From: Vanilla planifolia
Taxonomy: Eukaryota; Streptophyta; Magnoliopsida; Asparagales; Orchidaceae
Assembly: GCA_023846275.1 (NCBI GenBank)
Contig: CM043875.1
Location: forward strand, 23,688,593-23,752,592
Reading direction: 5' to 3'
DNA length: 64,000 bases
Both the position numbers and the translations under genes were made by a program. Shown here piece by piece: positions 51,346-61,682 of the stretch (positions are counted from its first letter, which is position 1; each line of letters starts with the position of its first letter). The notes below the pieces were generated by a model. The model had not been told where the DNA came from and searched no databases. It was given only the letters and a program-made list of their open reading frames with translations.

Positions 51346-53298
51346 TTTAAACATTTTTGAAAGCAATTTTCAACTAAATTTTGTATTGACAGACTTATAG
51401 AATTGGTGCGATGCCAGCGAGTGTGTGTTTGTGAGCTAACGTTAGACTCTCCTGTGTCAATGAATCATGAGTTATGTTAGTGCTCTTTTGGGATTCATCT
51501 TGGTGTGGGTGCATCTTAACTAGATTAGGTCATACTTATGCATGAGGTTGTCAGTTAAAAAGACTATAACCATTGGTGGACATCTTCGTATTTCAGGTTA
51601 TTTGTCATTCCCTTAATTGCATGGTGGTTTTACCTCTAACTACTCTTGATGGTTAGGTGGATCACCTAGTTGAACTAATTTTAGTTTTTAGTTACTTGTG
51701 CACTCCACTCTTCTCAATAAAATCTCAATATATTGGTGGACTTCTATGGATGCCCAAAATCTATATTTGATATTCATATTCAATAGTCATATTAGATAGT
51801 TGAAATAATCATCTGCTCTATTTGTATAAGTATTATTATAAAATAAATTAGTTCGAGAAGTTACATGGGTGATTGAGGAAAAAAAATTTAGTCAAGTATC
51901 CTCATCCATTTCTGAACCAAGGTAAAAATTTATGGTTTAATTCATTTTAGGTGGTAAGAATAAATAAATGCAAGAATAAAAAAGTGCACACTTCATTGAA
52001 TTTTTTTTTAATTGTTGATGTTTTGTAGGTTATTGTCAAAAGTGATACTAATTGTTAATAAATTGGTGAGATGCTTGAAAATCTTCTTCTTAATTGTCAT
52101 TATGAATGGGTTTATAACCTCATAGCTTGGGCTATTTAAGGAAGCCTAAGCCATTTGGGAAAAAATGGGATCCATGGAAGAAAGAAATAAAAAAGAGCAC
52201 TATTAGTAATGTGCTTGGAGTGTTGAACTTACCACAAGTTTGTCAATTAACAAGATTTGGCTTTTGTCAAGTGTTGACAATGGTTGGTGATGTAATTTAA
52301 TAGGAAAACTAGGCTTGGGAAAGCATTATTTGAGATCTAACAATGATTTTTTTATTGTATTTATTGTTCAACCATTGAGCTCAATGGTTACAATTAATGC
52401 TAATAATATTTATGTTTTTTTTGTTAATAATTTAATGTGTTTATCTAATATATTTTTTTGGCAATTACTTAGATTTAATGATTACCATAATATGGAGTAT
52501 TTTAGCACTTGAGCAAAGTATATGAAAATAGTCAATAGCTTAAGGACATTAAGAATGAATGAAGCACTGTTTATGATTTACACGAATCTATTATCTAAAT
52601 ATGGTATTTTTTTTAAAAAAGATTTATGTAAATATTGGGTTGGTATTTAACTTATAATCAACACCTTATATTAATCAAAAGTTTACATATTTATTTTATT
52701 GTAATTCATACACTTGCATTCATATGAAAAAAAAAAACCTCATTTAGGCATGACCTAGATTTAACTTAATAGTTAAAAGATACGTATAAAACTAAGTAAA
52801 TTTATCTTATGACTAAATCTAATAAAACTAATAGATTAGATTGTCAAATATTTTTTTTCTTGAAACAAAGCTATGGCTTGCGTATCAAATACATTAGATA
52901 CATCGTTGTCATACATTGGTTTAAATGTGAAGTTATTTAAATAACAAATAATTTTTTTAACACATAGGTTGACTTAATTGAATGTTAAATTAAACCTTAC
53001 TTATCACATCTTTGCATGAACTAACCAAGTGTGACATGTCAAAATAGTTCAAATATCGTTACTATATTATAACTCAAACCTAAAATTGGATATCTTTTGA
53101 TTGATTTGAACACTTGTGTTAAGTTGATTAAAAATAAGTCAAATTGACTAATACACTTATTTGATAAAATATGAATATTTCCTTTCATAACATTTTAGAA
53201 GAAAAGTAAGCATCTATGAGAAAGTCTCAAAAATACTTAAAATCGAACTTATCATTTCATGAAATTTACAAATTAATTTAACTTAAGGTATACATATT

Positions 53299-53378
53299 TT
53301 ACATATAATACATGAATATTACATATAATACATGAACATCTACATATAATATATGAACATCTACAAATTATATACATG
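53299..53378. repeat. Short tandem repeat, 20-22 bp unit, about 3.5 copies
   Basis: Successive variants of tacatataatacatgaacat with small changes in length. Confidence 0.8.
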
Positions 53379-55164
53379 TGCATATATTGAGTATGTCTTA
53401 TGAATCAAGACTTGTATATGGTATGCTAATAATAGTATGAGTCAAATAAAAACAATACATCAATAGTAACTTATGGTATGCAAAAGTCATATGAATGGTT
53501 TGTCTTTCATAAAGTGTAATGTGCTAAGTAAATTGACATCAAATTAATACTTTGTTTATGATACATAAATAATCACACATGATATGCTAAGGTGAATACG
53601 ATATATATTGATAATATATATGATAAATTTTATGTTAAAATTGTTTAACAAGTTGTTTGATAAGCATAAAAAATAATGAGATTTTTTCCTAGTGATTATA
53701 TAGTCATTTGGAAGTAATTTTAAGGATTCAAATGTTTATAACTATACCCTCATTTGTTTTCTCAAGATGACTAGAAGTTTTATCCATTCATCTAACATTA
53801 TTTTAAACAAAGAGAGGTTATTAGGAGAGCTCATATTGTAATATAATTTTAGGAGAAACAAAAGTACATGTTACAATACAATGCTTGCATGCTTTTTGTT
53901 AACTCAATTTATAATGTTATTGTTTATATGCCTATACATTTAAGATTGGCTTGGTTTGTGAGCAAAGGAAGAGTGGTACTCTAATATTTGTGTTGTGGGA
54001 GAGTTTATTGGTTCTACACAAAGGCACTATATTGGTGAGATTATGAGTGTTTGAAGTGGGTGAGATGATTTTAAAGCCTATTCTAATCCTTGGTGTTGGA
54101 TAGTGTTGTAAAGATTTATCTACAAACTCAAGTTGGGTGAAATAATGAGAGTAACGATAAAATCAAGTGGGATACTTAGAGGTAAAAAGGTTAAGAGTTC
54201 TAGTTAAACTATATAAAAATTCTTATATTTATTAATAGTTTATATGCTATAAAAAAATAATAATCAAAATAAGTAAGATTTTAAATTAATAATAAATTTA
54301 ATTAAACAAAAACTCATCCCATCTTTTGTGTGCTTATGGGTCAATATTTAATTATCTAAAAAATATTATTAAAACTTAAAAATTTAATTCAAAAACAACA
54401 TTAAATGTTATTTTAAAATTAACTTTAATGTCTTATAATTTCGCCGAAGTATTAAATTGGCCAAAATAAAAAAAATATCATTTTTGGTTGATTTTGGACA
54501 AATATAAGGCATATTCATAATATTTTAAAATAATAAATTAAAACTTCATTCAATAATAATTAACATCAAATAATTTGTAGACATTATTAAGTGATTACCA
54601 TTCAACTGAAGTAACGACATATCCGCTAAGATATATAAGTAGTTTTTTGCGCTTGAGCTTATATATTACATCTTATCTTATTTATCTCAGTGATAAAAAT
54701 GGGTTAAATACTTGGCAAATTCATAGATAAATGATTTACACAATTCAAAATTTAAATGACAGCTAGGAGACTCTTCAATTAAGATAAAATGCGAATTTCA
54801 ACTAAAATATAATTCTATTGGACGACATCTTCTTAATTGAAAAAGTCTTTTGAAAAAATATTTTTATGTAAAAAAGTTGTGAAAAGTTATGGAATAAATT
54901 TTTAATATTTTTAAAATTTAAAACAACATATTTGAAAAAAATCAACATCGAGCATAGTCAAAAACTCATCACACATTAAAAGGTGTTAAAAGAAAACAAC
55001 AGTATAACTCCGTACAAATAGGTGAACAGTGAATCATTTTGAAAGGAAAAAAGACACGACAGTTAACACAAGTCATCCACGCAGATATGTTTAGCAAAAT
55101 GAATTCCCAGTTTTCTGAACCATTAGAAAGAAGCAAGCACCACACGAATCAGTTTTTGTTGTTC

Positions 55165-57116
55165 CTACTGTTCCTTGGCAGCCACAATGCTGGAGTGATG
55201 GATCTCCTCAATCCTCGTCACCACCGTCGACATCGTCGGTCGTCGATCAGGGTATTGAGCCGTGCAATCGACTCCAAGCTGCAACATCCGCACCATATCT
55301 TCCTCCACGCTTTGATACCTCAGAAGCTCCATGTCAAACACCTCGGCAGCCCACTCTTCCCGGACCACCGACTGTACCCACCGCGGCAGATCAACGCCCT
55401 CCTCGTTGAGGAATGCCTGAGTGGGAGCCTTTCCAGTGAGCAGCTCGAGGAGAAGCACGCCGAAGCTGTAGACGTCCGCCTTCTGAGAAACCTTCCTCGT
55501 ATCGGTGACCTCCGGCGCACGGTATCCCGCGACGCGGTTGGATGCGGAGGCCGCCCCCACGAGGCGAGCGAGACCGTGGTCGGAGACTCGCGCCTCGTAG
55601 GACGTCGCCAGGAGGATGTTCGACGATTTGATGTTGCCATGGGATGCTGTTGGGCTTGTTGAATGGATGTACTCGATCCCACGAGCGGCATCCAACGCAA
55701 TGCTGGTTCTGATCTCCCACTTGAGAGGAGTTCGTCCCGAGCCTCTGTTCCCTGTACGATTGATCGGTAGCCATCCATCCATCCATCCATCCATCATAAG
55801 AAAACATAACAACTCCTGAACAGAGATCGAAGAACTGACTTACCATGAAGGAGGGATGAGAGACTTCCCATTTGAATGTAATCATATACCAGAAGCTTCT
55901 CATCCTTGCCGTGGTAATAAGCACGGAGTGGAACGAGATTGGTGTGGTTCATTGCACCAATGTCTTCAACCTTCTCCTTGAACTCCTTGTCCGTCACGTT
56001 AGCATCTCTAAGGCGCTTCACCGCCACCACAGCCCCCGCCTCCAAAACTGCTTTGTAAGTGGTTCCGAACGTCCCTTTCCCGAGAACCTCCGCAGACGCC
56101 CTCAGCAGTTCCTCCAAATCGAAAATTTTCGCTCCCTGGGAAATAAACACAAGCTGCTTCCTCGGGCCCGAAGCCGCCGCAGAAGAACGGGGATTGGCGG
56201 AGTCCGTGGGGGCTGGCGGTCTGTTCGCCCCAACTCCTTCGGTCATTCTCTTGTCTGTCAGCGCGGCTTCCAGCTCCGGTGGATTCGCCGAATCCGCCGC
56301 CCTGGAATTCCCTTTCCTCCTGCAGAGCAGAAACAAAACAGAAAGGAGAACGAGAAGCACGATAGCAGCACCAATGGCAATCCCAGCAATGGCGCCGCCG
56401 GATAGCTTGCTTCCGCCGCGAGCGGAAACCGGAGTAGGTGAAGGTGAAAACTCGCCCGAGCATGGACCAAGCGGCGCGCCGCAGAGAGGCATTCCGAGAA
56501 AAGCATCCACGGGCAGCGCCCGGAGCTTCGCCGGTATGGATCCGTGGAGCAGATTATAAGATATGTTGAACTGCGCCAGATTGGGAAGGTCCAGCTGCGG
56601 GATCTCGCCGGAGAGATGGTTCCCTTCCAAGTACAGCGTGCCGAGCCGGGTGAGGTTGTTAAGCGCAGGAGGGATCGCGCCGGAGAAGTTGTTATCGGCC
56701 AGGTTGAGGCGCACAAGGTTAGTGAGAGAGGAAACAGAAGCAGGGATGACACCGGAGAAGCGATTTCCTTGGAGATAGAGGTTTCGGAGCTGGAAGCATC
56801 GGAAGAGGTCGTTCGGTAGAGGACCGGAGAGGGCGTTGAAGCGGAGAGAAAGAGTATGGAGGTTAGAGAGATTGCCGAGAATCCCAGCGGGGATTCGGCC
56901 GATAAGGCCACACCCTGGGAGGTGAACGGCTGTTACATGGTCGCCGGAGCAGGTGACACCCAGCCATTGGCACGGAGAGACGGAGTTGTTCCACGAAAGA
57001 ACAAACCGGCCGACTGCGCTGCGGAAGGCCATGAGAGCTGACCCTTCGGCGGAGAGATCCCCCATCGTGGGAGATGAGAGAAGGAAGAAGAGGAGAACGA
57101 TGAGCGGTAAGTCCAT
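55165..57116 (-). CDS. LRR receptor-like kinase, LRR-III (RLK902/RKL1-like), probable pseudokinase
   Basis: Plasma-membrane receptor-like protein. Two exons on the minus strand: 57116-55844 and 55751-55165, joined across a 92-bp intron to give 619 aa (626 if the in-frame ATG at 57137 is used; 57116 puts a clean signal peptide, MDLPLIVLLFFLLSSP, first). In order: signal peptide, LRR N-terminal cap (CQWLGVTC), about five LRRs (NLHTLSLRFNALSGPLP, LRNLYLQGNRFSGVIP and others), Ser/Pro linker, transmembrane helix (AIAGIAIGAAIVLLVLLSVL), acidic linker, kinase domain. The Gly loop (GKGTFGTTYK) and VAVKRL lysine are present, but the catalytic HRD is SHGNIKSSN and DFG is DHG. The APE is kept (YRAPE). 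This matches the family annotated as probable inactive receptor kinases (At1g48480, At3g17840). GC content is far above the surroundings. Several long overlapping frames on both strands are by-products of that composition. Confidence 0.95.
55752..55843 (-). other. Receptor-kinase intron with an ATGG repeat
   Basis: Donor gtaagtcag and acceptor gtacag join HG to NRGSGRTPLKWE, the expected kinase sequence. About 20 bp before the acceptor lies an (ATGG)6 run (plus-strand CCAT at 55771-55794). Confidence 0.9.
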
Positions 57117-57686
57117 TTGGCGGTAGCTGAAAATCATAGTTGGTGTTATCCCATGGACATGAACGGCGTTAAAGAAATCTGCGAGGGAGAAAGGAAAGTT
57201 GGCATATGAAGCTTTTTAAAAAGTTAGAAAAACCTAATACACCATTTTTTCCGCCTTCTTAATACACAATTGTACACTGTATACACTCAGTACACGGCAC
57301 ACCGTGCTGAACCGGGTCTAATTTGCCCGGTTCAGTGCTTCAATGAAATGAAAAATGTGTCAAGAGCTACACTGTAGATGGGTTAGACGTATCGCTGCCT
57401 CTGCTTGTTGAATCCCTGACCATTCGAATTGCGTTCAAATCGTGGTGTCGTTAAAAAAAAGAAAAAAACATAGAAAAATAAGATCAATAATTTTATCATG
57501 AAAATATTATAAACATTTAAAAATCATTTTTAGTAATATACTTCTTAAGATATTTTCATATTTAGATTCCAATCTCTAGAATCTTTTTTACAAGTATTGT
57601 CTCACATTATTTATAAAGAAAATTAAATTTACTTATTATGCCTGACATACTATAAAAGATTATTATTTTCAATCATTTGAAAATTG

Positions 57687-57718
<32 letters not shown>

Positions 57719-58236
57719 TTGTCATGAAAAAACATTGTATGTTAATATTGTTTTAATAAAAAAACATGAAAGAATTCATTAACATTTTTTTTTTACTTAT
57801 GACCTATTTTAATTAATCATAGATTTGTGTTTAGATGGACATAAACATAAGAAGAAACCGTTTGATTTTATCATTTGCACATGATATTAAATAACATATA
57901 TATATATATATATTATTTTATTTTTATATTAGCCAACTTATATTTAATTTAAATGTAACCTACTCACGCTAAGGTAACATGTATTATTGCCAACACATTT
58001 TGAATAGAAATGAAACATCAATGACATTGTATAATAATAATGTTAATTTATGATTCAATAAAAAAAAACTTCCTACATTCTTATGCTCAGAGAAATAAAA
58101 AGAGACGACACGTAACAAACTAAACAACAAATTAAAACGGCAATTGTGTGATCTACATAATTACTTGGGTTAGATTATTTAAGTCATTAACTGGTCTCCC
58201 GTGCTCTCTGCTCAGGGGGATCTGAGCTGCTCGCCA
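57117..58236. promoter_or_regulatory. Shared head-to-head intergenic region
   Basis: The receptor kinase (minus) and the ABC1 gene (plus) are divergent with 1.12 kb between their start codons, so their promoters share this interval. The part at 57120-57430 is GC-richer and contains a perfect inverted repeat. The middle is AT-rich with (AT)n runs at 57687-57712 and 57896-57913. Confidence 0.7.
57307..57335. repeat. Perfect 10-bp inverted repeat in the divergent promoter
   Basis: ctgaaccggg and cccggttcag separated by 9 bp (tctaatttg). It lies about 190 bp upstream of the receptor-kinase start. It could be a dimeric factor site or a hairpin in the transcript. Confidence 0.6.
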
Positions 58237-61200
58237 ATGAGAGAAAGCGCTGTCCTTCTGAAGTTTGCCGCCAAAACGAGGGTTTCTCTTCTTCTCGCCG
58301 GGGGGGTAAGCTGCGTTGGTCTTGCATGTCAAGCGAACCCTAGTTTCTTCGCCGACGAGTCGACGCTGAGCTCCTCAGCCGATAGGATCTTGTCCGCGCT
58401 AGATGGCGTCGTCCGAACCTCCCGTGCTATCTACGTCGTACGGGCGATCTCCCGCCGGATATCATGCTGCCATATCATTCACCCTTTTATAAATCCTGAC
58501 CTCATCGATGCTTTGCGGCCTTCTGCAGATCAGTTCCATAGTGTTTGATTACAAGTATTCTTTCCGTTGGCTGCCTCCTGGTTCAACCGAGTACAGATCC
58601 ATGTTGCCGGAGGTATGCGTGCCATGACAACATGCGTTGCACTTCCGTATGTATAGTGCATATATTTTTACGGATATTTTCTTCGTTGTTTGAAAGATTT
58701 CCGTGGACGTTTAAAGCTCGGCTAGTAATATAAAACTTTGATGATATGTTAGATGGAAATGAAACAAGTTCGCCAATGTTTTTGTTCAACAGTAATTTAT
58801 CGCTTTATCCAAGTGTTTGCAATTTAACCATCAATCATTCAAATGGAAAAAGCTTCCAAACAATTCAAAATTGAAACCGAAAATCTCATTTAATACTAGT
58901 TATACGGGCATGTATATATCTGAATGCAGTTTTTGATTTTCTATATGTCAGTACGATATAATGGTTGCTAGAATATGAACAGGGACATAAATGAACTGTT
59001 TGTCAATACTCTGCTTGTTCTCTGTGTATAGGTATTTCAAGATCCTTTTACTGCCAAGGGATTCTAGATGCTTTACATTAGGTGTATTCTAGGCCACTAT
59101 GGGAAAGCGTTATAGTGCATCTTTAGTTGGTCTAACATCTCTTTAGAAGTTTGTTCTTATTGTTTTGAAGTTTGAACTTACACATTTGTAAGGTTCATAT
59201 ATGTTGCAGTACAATTAGAAAGATTAAATATGATTACGTTAAATTTTAGAGGAGAGCTTGTCTTTTGACATCACAGAAGGTATTCTATGTGAGCATTGTT
59301 TTTGATAACAAGCAGATTACTGGTAACTTGGTGGAATCTGTTGTTGGGATTTAGGATGTAAAACTTCCTGGGTTAGTTGACCTGAATAAGACTTAATAAT
59401 AGAGGTGCTCCAACAAAAATTGAAGCTTAATGAAGTGCTTAGCTAACATGGACAACTCCATGGAGCCAACAACAAAAAATAGGGTTAAGGTAGCGCCATT
59501 GCTTGTTTTATGTCATGTCTTGTAGACACCTCTTTCCTGATTTTACTATTTTTTAGTCATGTTTCAAATTTAGCTCATCATTATTAATTTACCCGTTATT
59601 ATGTTTATTGCAATCAATTTGAGTGAGATAGTTTTTTTGTCCATGGATTAATTTTTTTATACCATCCTAAATTGTGATTTGGAAGGTATCCATTGAATGT
59701 GACAAGCTTACTTGTTGTTGTGAATCTCTCAGATATGGGTCTGAATACAAGGGATTATAGCTGTAACAGTAAAGATGCAATAGACTATGAAAATTAGGAT
59801 AAAAGCTACACAGCCCCTTTTCGAGGAGTTGAATATTATTAGTCATTTTACACATTGTTTATATCCTTCCTTAATATAATGCACTTCTGGTCTGTAAACA
59901 ATGAACCTAGGAATTTGTTGTTTAAAAGGAAAACCTTTAAAATACTTAAAATGGTTTGATTTTAAGTTTGATCATCTATGTTCCAAGTTGATTTGAATCC
60001 ATTCCTATTGCCACTGTTTAATCCAAGGCTATTGGTTGATTTGGACTCCGTTTGATCGATTTCAAATTTGCCTTAAATTGGTTGATTATTTATATAGTGA
60101 TCAAAATGATGCTGTTTTCTTCCCACTTATTCCAAGATCCCTAACTGCCCAATGCCCACACAAAACGTTTCTTAAATGTAATCTAAAACACAAGCATGAC
60201 TTTCATAGGCCATTAACATAGCCAAACAAATTGACAACTGAAGGACCTACAGTCAACCAAAATAGAGATTGAAGTTTACTGATGTAGGGCTGAAGTAGGT
60301 CTTCTTTAGCTAGAAATATTGAACTGCAACTAAGATATACTAGAAATAAATAGCAACTACTAGTAAAAGTAGTTTGAAACAATAGACACCATCACTTAGA
60401 ACTATTTAACTCTTTGACTTTGAACTTCTTGCTCCTACATTATCTATTGATCCATACATGAGCTTAATTTTTTCTAAAAGTATGTTGTGATCTAGTCATG
60501 ATTGAAATCATTATGTTTTCTTGTTGAATATTTAAACCTAAAACAATACAATATTGATATGTTCCTTATCTTGCATTGATTTTTTATTTTTTTAATTTAT
60601 GTTATTTCATCTTGCAAAAATAATTTTTTTTGGTTAGTTGTGGGAGAGGATGAATATGCTTGAGATGGAGATCATCTCTATATAGAAATGAATGAATGCT
60701 AGGCGATAAAAATTCTTGTAAAATTCTAAAGGCCTCTCCATCATGAATGAATAAGCCACTAGTAAATGCTAATGAAGTAGATAAATTTTATTCATGATTT
60801 ATTCCAATATATTATTGACCAGGAATGATAAAAGAATTCAAAGTTACTTGCTCAATATATTAGACTTGAAAAGTCAAATTTTTTGAGGGACCTAAGTTTA
60901 ACAATCGTATTGGGCCTAGAGTAATTAAGGAAAGCTTTTGGACTTTCTTAATCTCTGTTAGTATTGTTAGCTATTTTGTCACTCCATTCATTATAGTTCT
61001 ATCACACTTTATTGAATGAACTTGTTTGTCCTATTTTTGTCATTCCATTCATTTGAAATTTATTGTATTGTTGACAATTTATAGTAGTATTATTCTCAAA
61101 AAATATGGACGAATTCTGTGATTATATAAAAAAAATTATCCTTCCCAATGTCAAAGAAAGATAAGTGTTAAACTTCGCCTGAAAGCAAACTTCAAGCTAA

Positions 61201-61682
61201 TCAGTGTTTGGTGGCAGTTTTGGTGTTGATTTTCCTTTGAAATGGTTTATTATTTCCCTCTAAAGTGGTTTCTGAGTAATTTTTAGAGGGATTTTGGTAG
61301 TTCAATGTCCTCTTGAAGCTAAATCGCTAATGACCATATTTTTCTAAAATACTCATCATATATGGTTCAGGTTCATCTTCGTGCTGCTAAAAGGCTACTG
61401 AAACTGTGTGAAACAAATGGTGGATTTTATGTGAAAGCTGGCCAGTATGTTTCATCAATGGGACATGTTCCCAAGGAATACTCATCAACTCTTTCATCCT
61501 TACAAGATCAGGCAAGTCCAGAATCAACATTTTCTATTTCCTTTTGATGTAATAAAATTTGAAGTACATTTGATGATAGCGTATTTTTAATTGCTATTTT
61601 TTAAATTGTAGGTCAAACCATGTAACATAAAAGGAATCAAAGACGTAATCAGCAAAAGTTTAGGCAAAGATTGTTTGGAATT
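58237..61682 (+). CDS. ABC1/UbiB family protein kinase-like, ADCK1-like, first four exons
   Basis: ABC1/UbiB proteins are atypical kinase-like ATPases of mitochondria or plastids, linked to quinone and lipid metabolism. Exons: 58237-58437 (67 codons), 58529-58612 (28), 61371-61511 (47) and 61612-61682 (phase 2). The start at 58237 is the first ATG of the frame. The N-terminus (LLKFAAKTRVSLLLAGGVSC) may target an organelle or be a membrane segment. The joined protein reads VVRTSRAIYVISSIVFDYKY, then PPGSTEYRSMLPEVHLRAAK and GGFYVKAGQYVSSMGHVPKE, including the defining KxGQ motif (KAGQ). This order is that of the ADCK1 subgroup. The next exon (AxIAQVH, then the AVKVQ lysine) was sought in 61683-64000 and not found, so the gene continues to the right. 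Intron 2 is 2.76 kb. Intron 3 starts with GC. Confidence 0.88.
61512..61611 (+). other. ABC1 intron 3, GC-AG type
   Basis: The exon ends GATCAG and the intron opens gcaagtcc, the full consensus for GC introns (AG|GCAAGT). The acceptor is attgtag before GTCAAACCA. The nearby GT alternative, 4 bp further on, would bring a stop after four codons. Confidence 0.88.

Larger units (their letters stand above)
48866..55164. other. Spacer between the MRS2 and receptor-kinase genes
   Basis: The MRS2 3' UTR should lie in the first few hundred bases; I cannot fix its end. The rest is AT-rich with a GC-rich patch (51040-51345) and a short tandem repeat (53299-53378). No gene recognised. Confidence 0.5.

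Noticed and set aside
55039..55662. 207-codon plus-strand frame, and other long frames over 55.3-57.0 kb on both strands
   Set aside because: All lie over the GC-rich receptor-kinase exons, where stop codons are rare in every frame. None has a recognisable domain.
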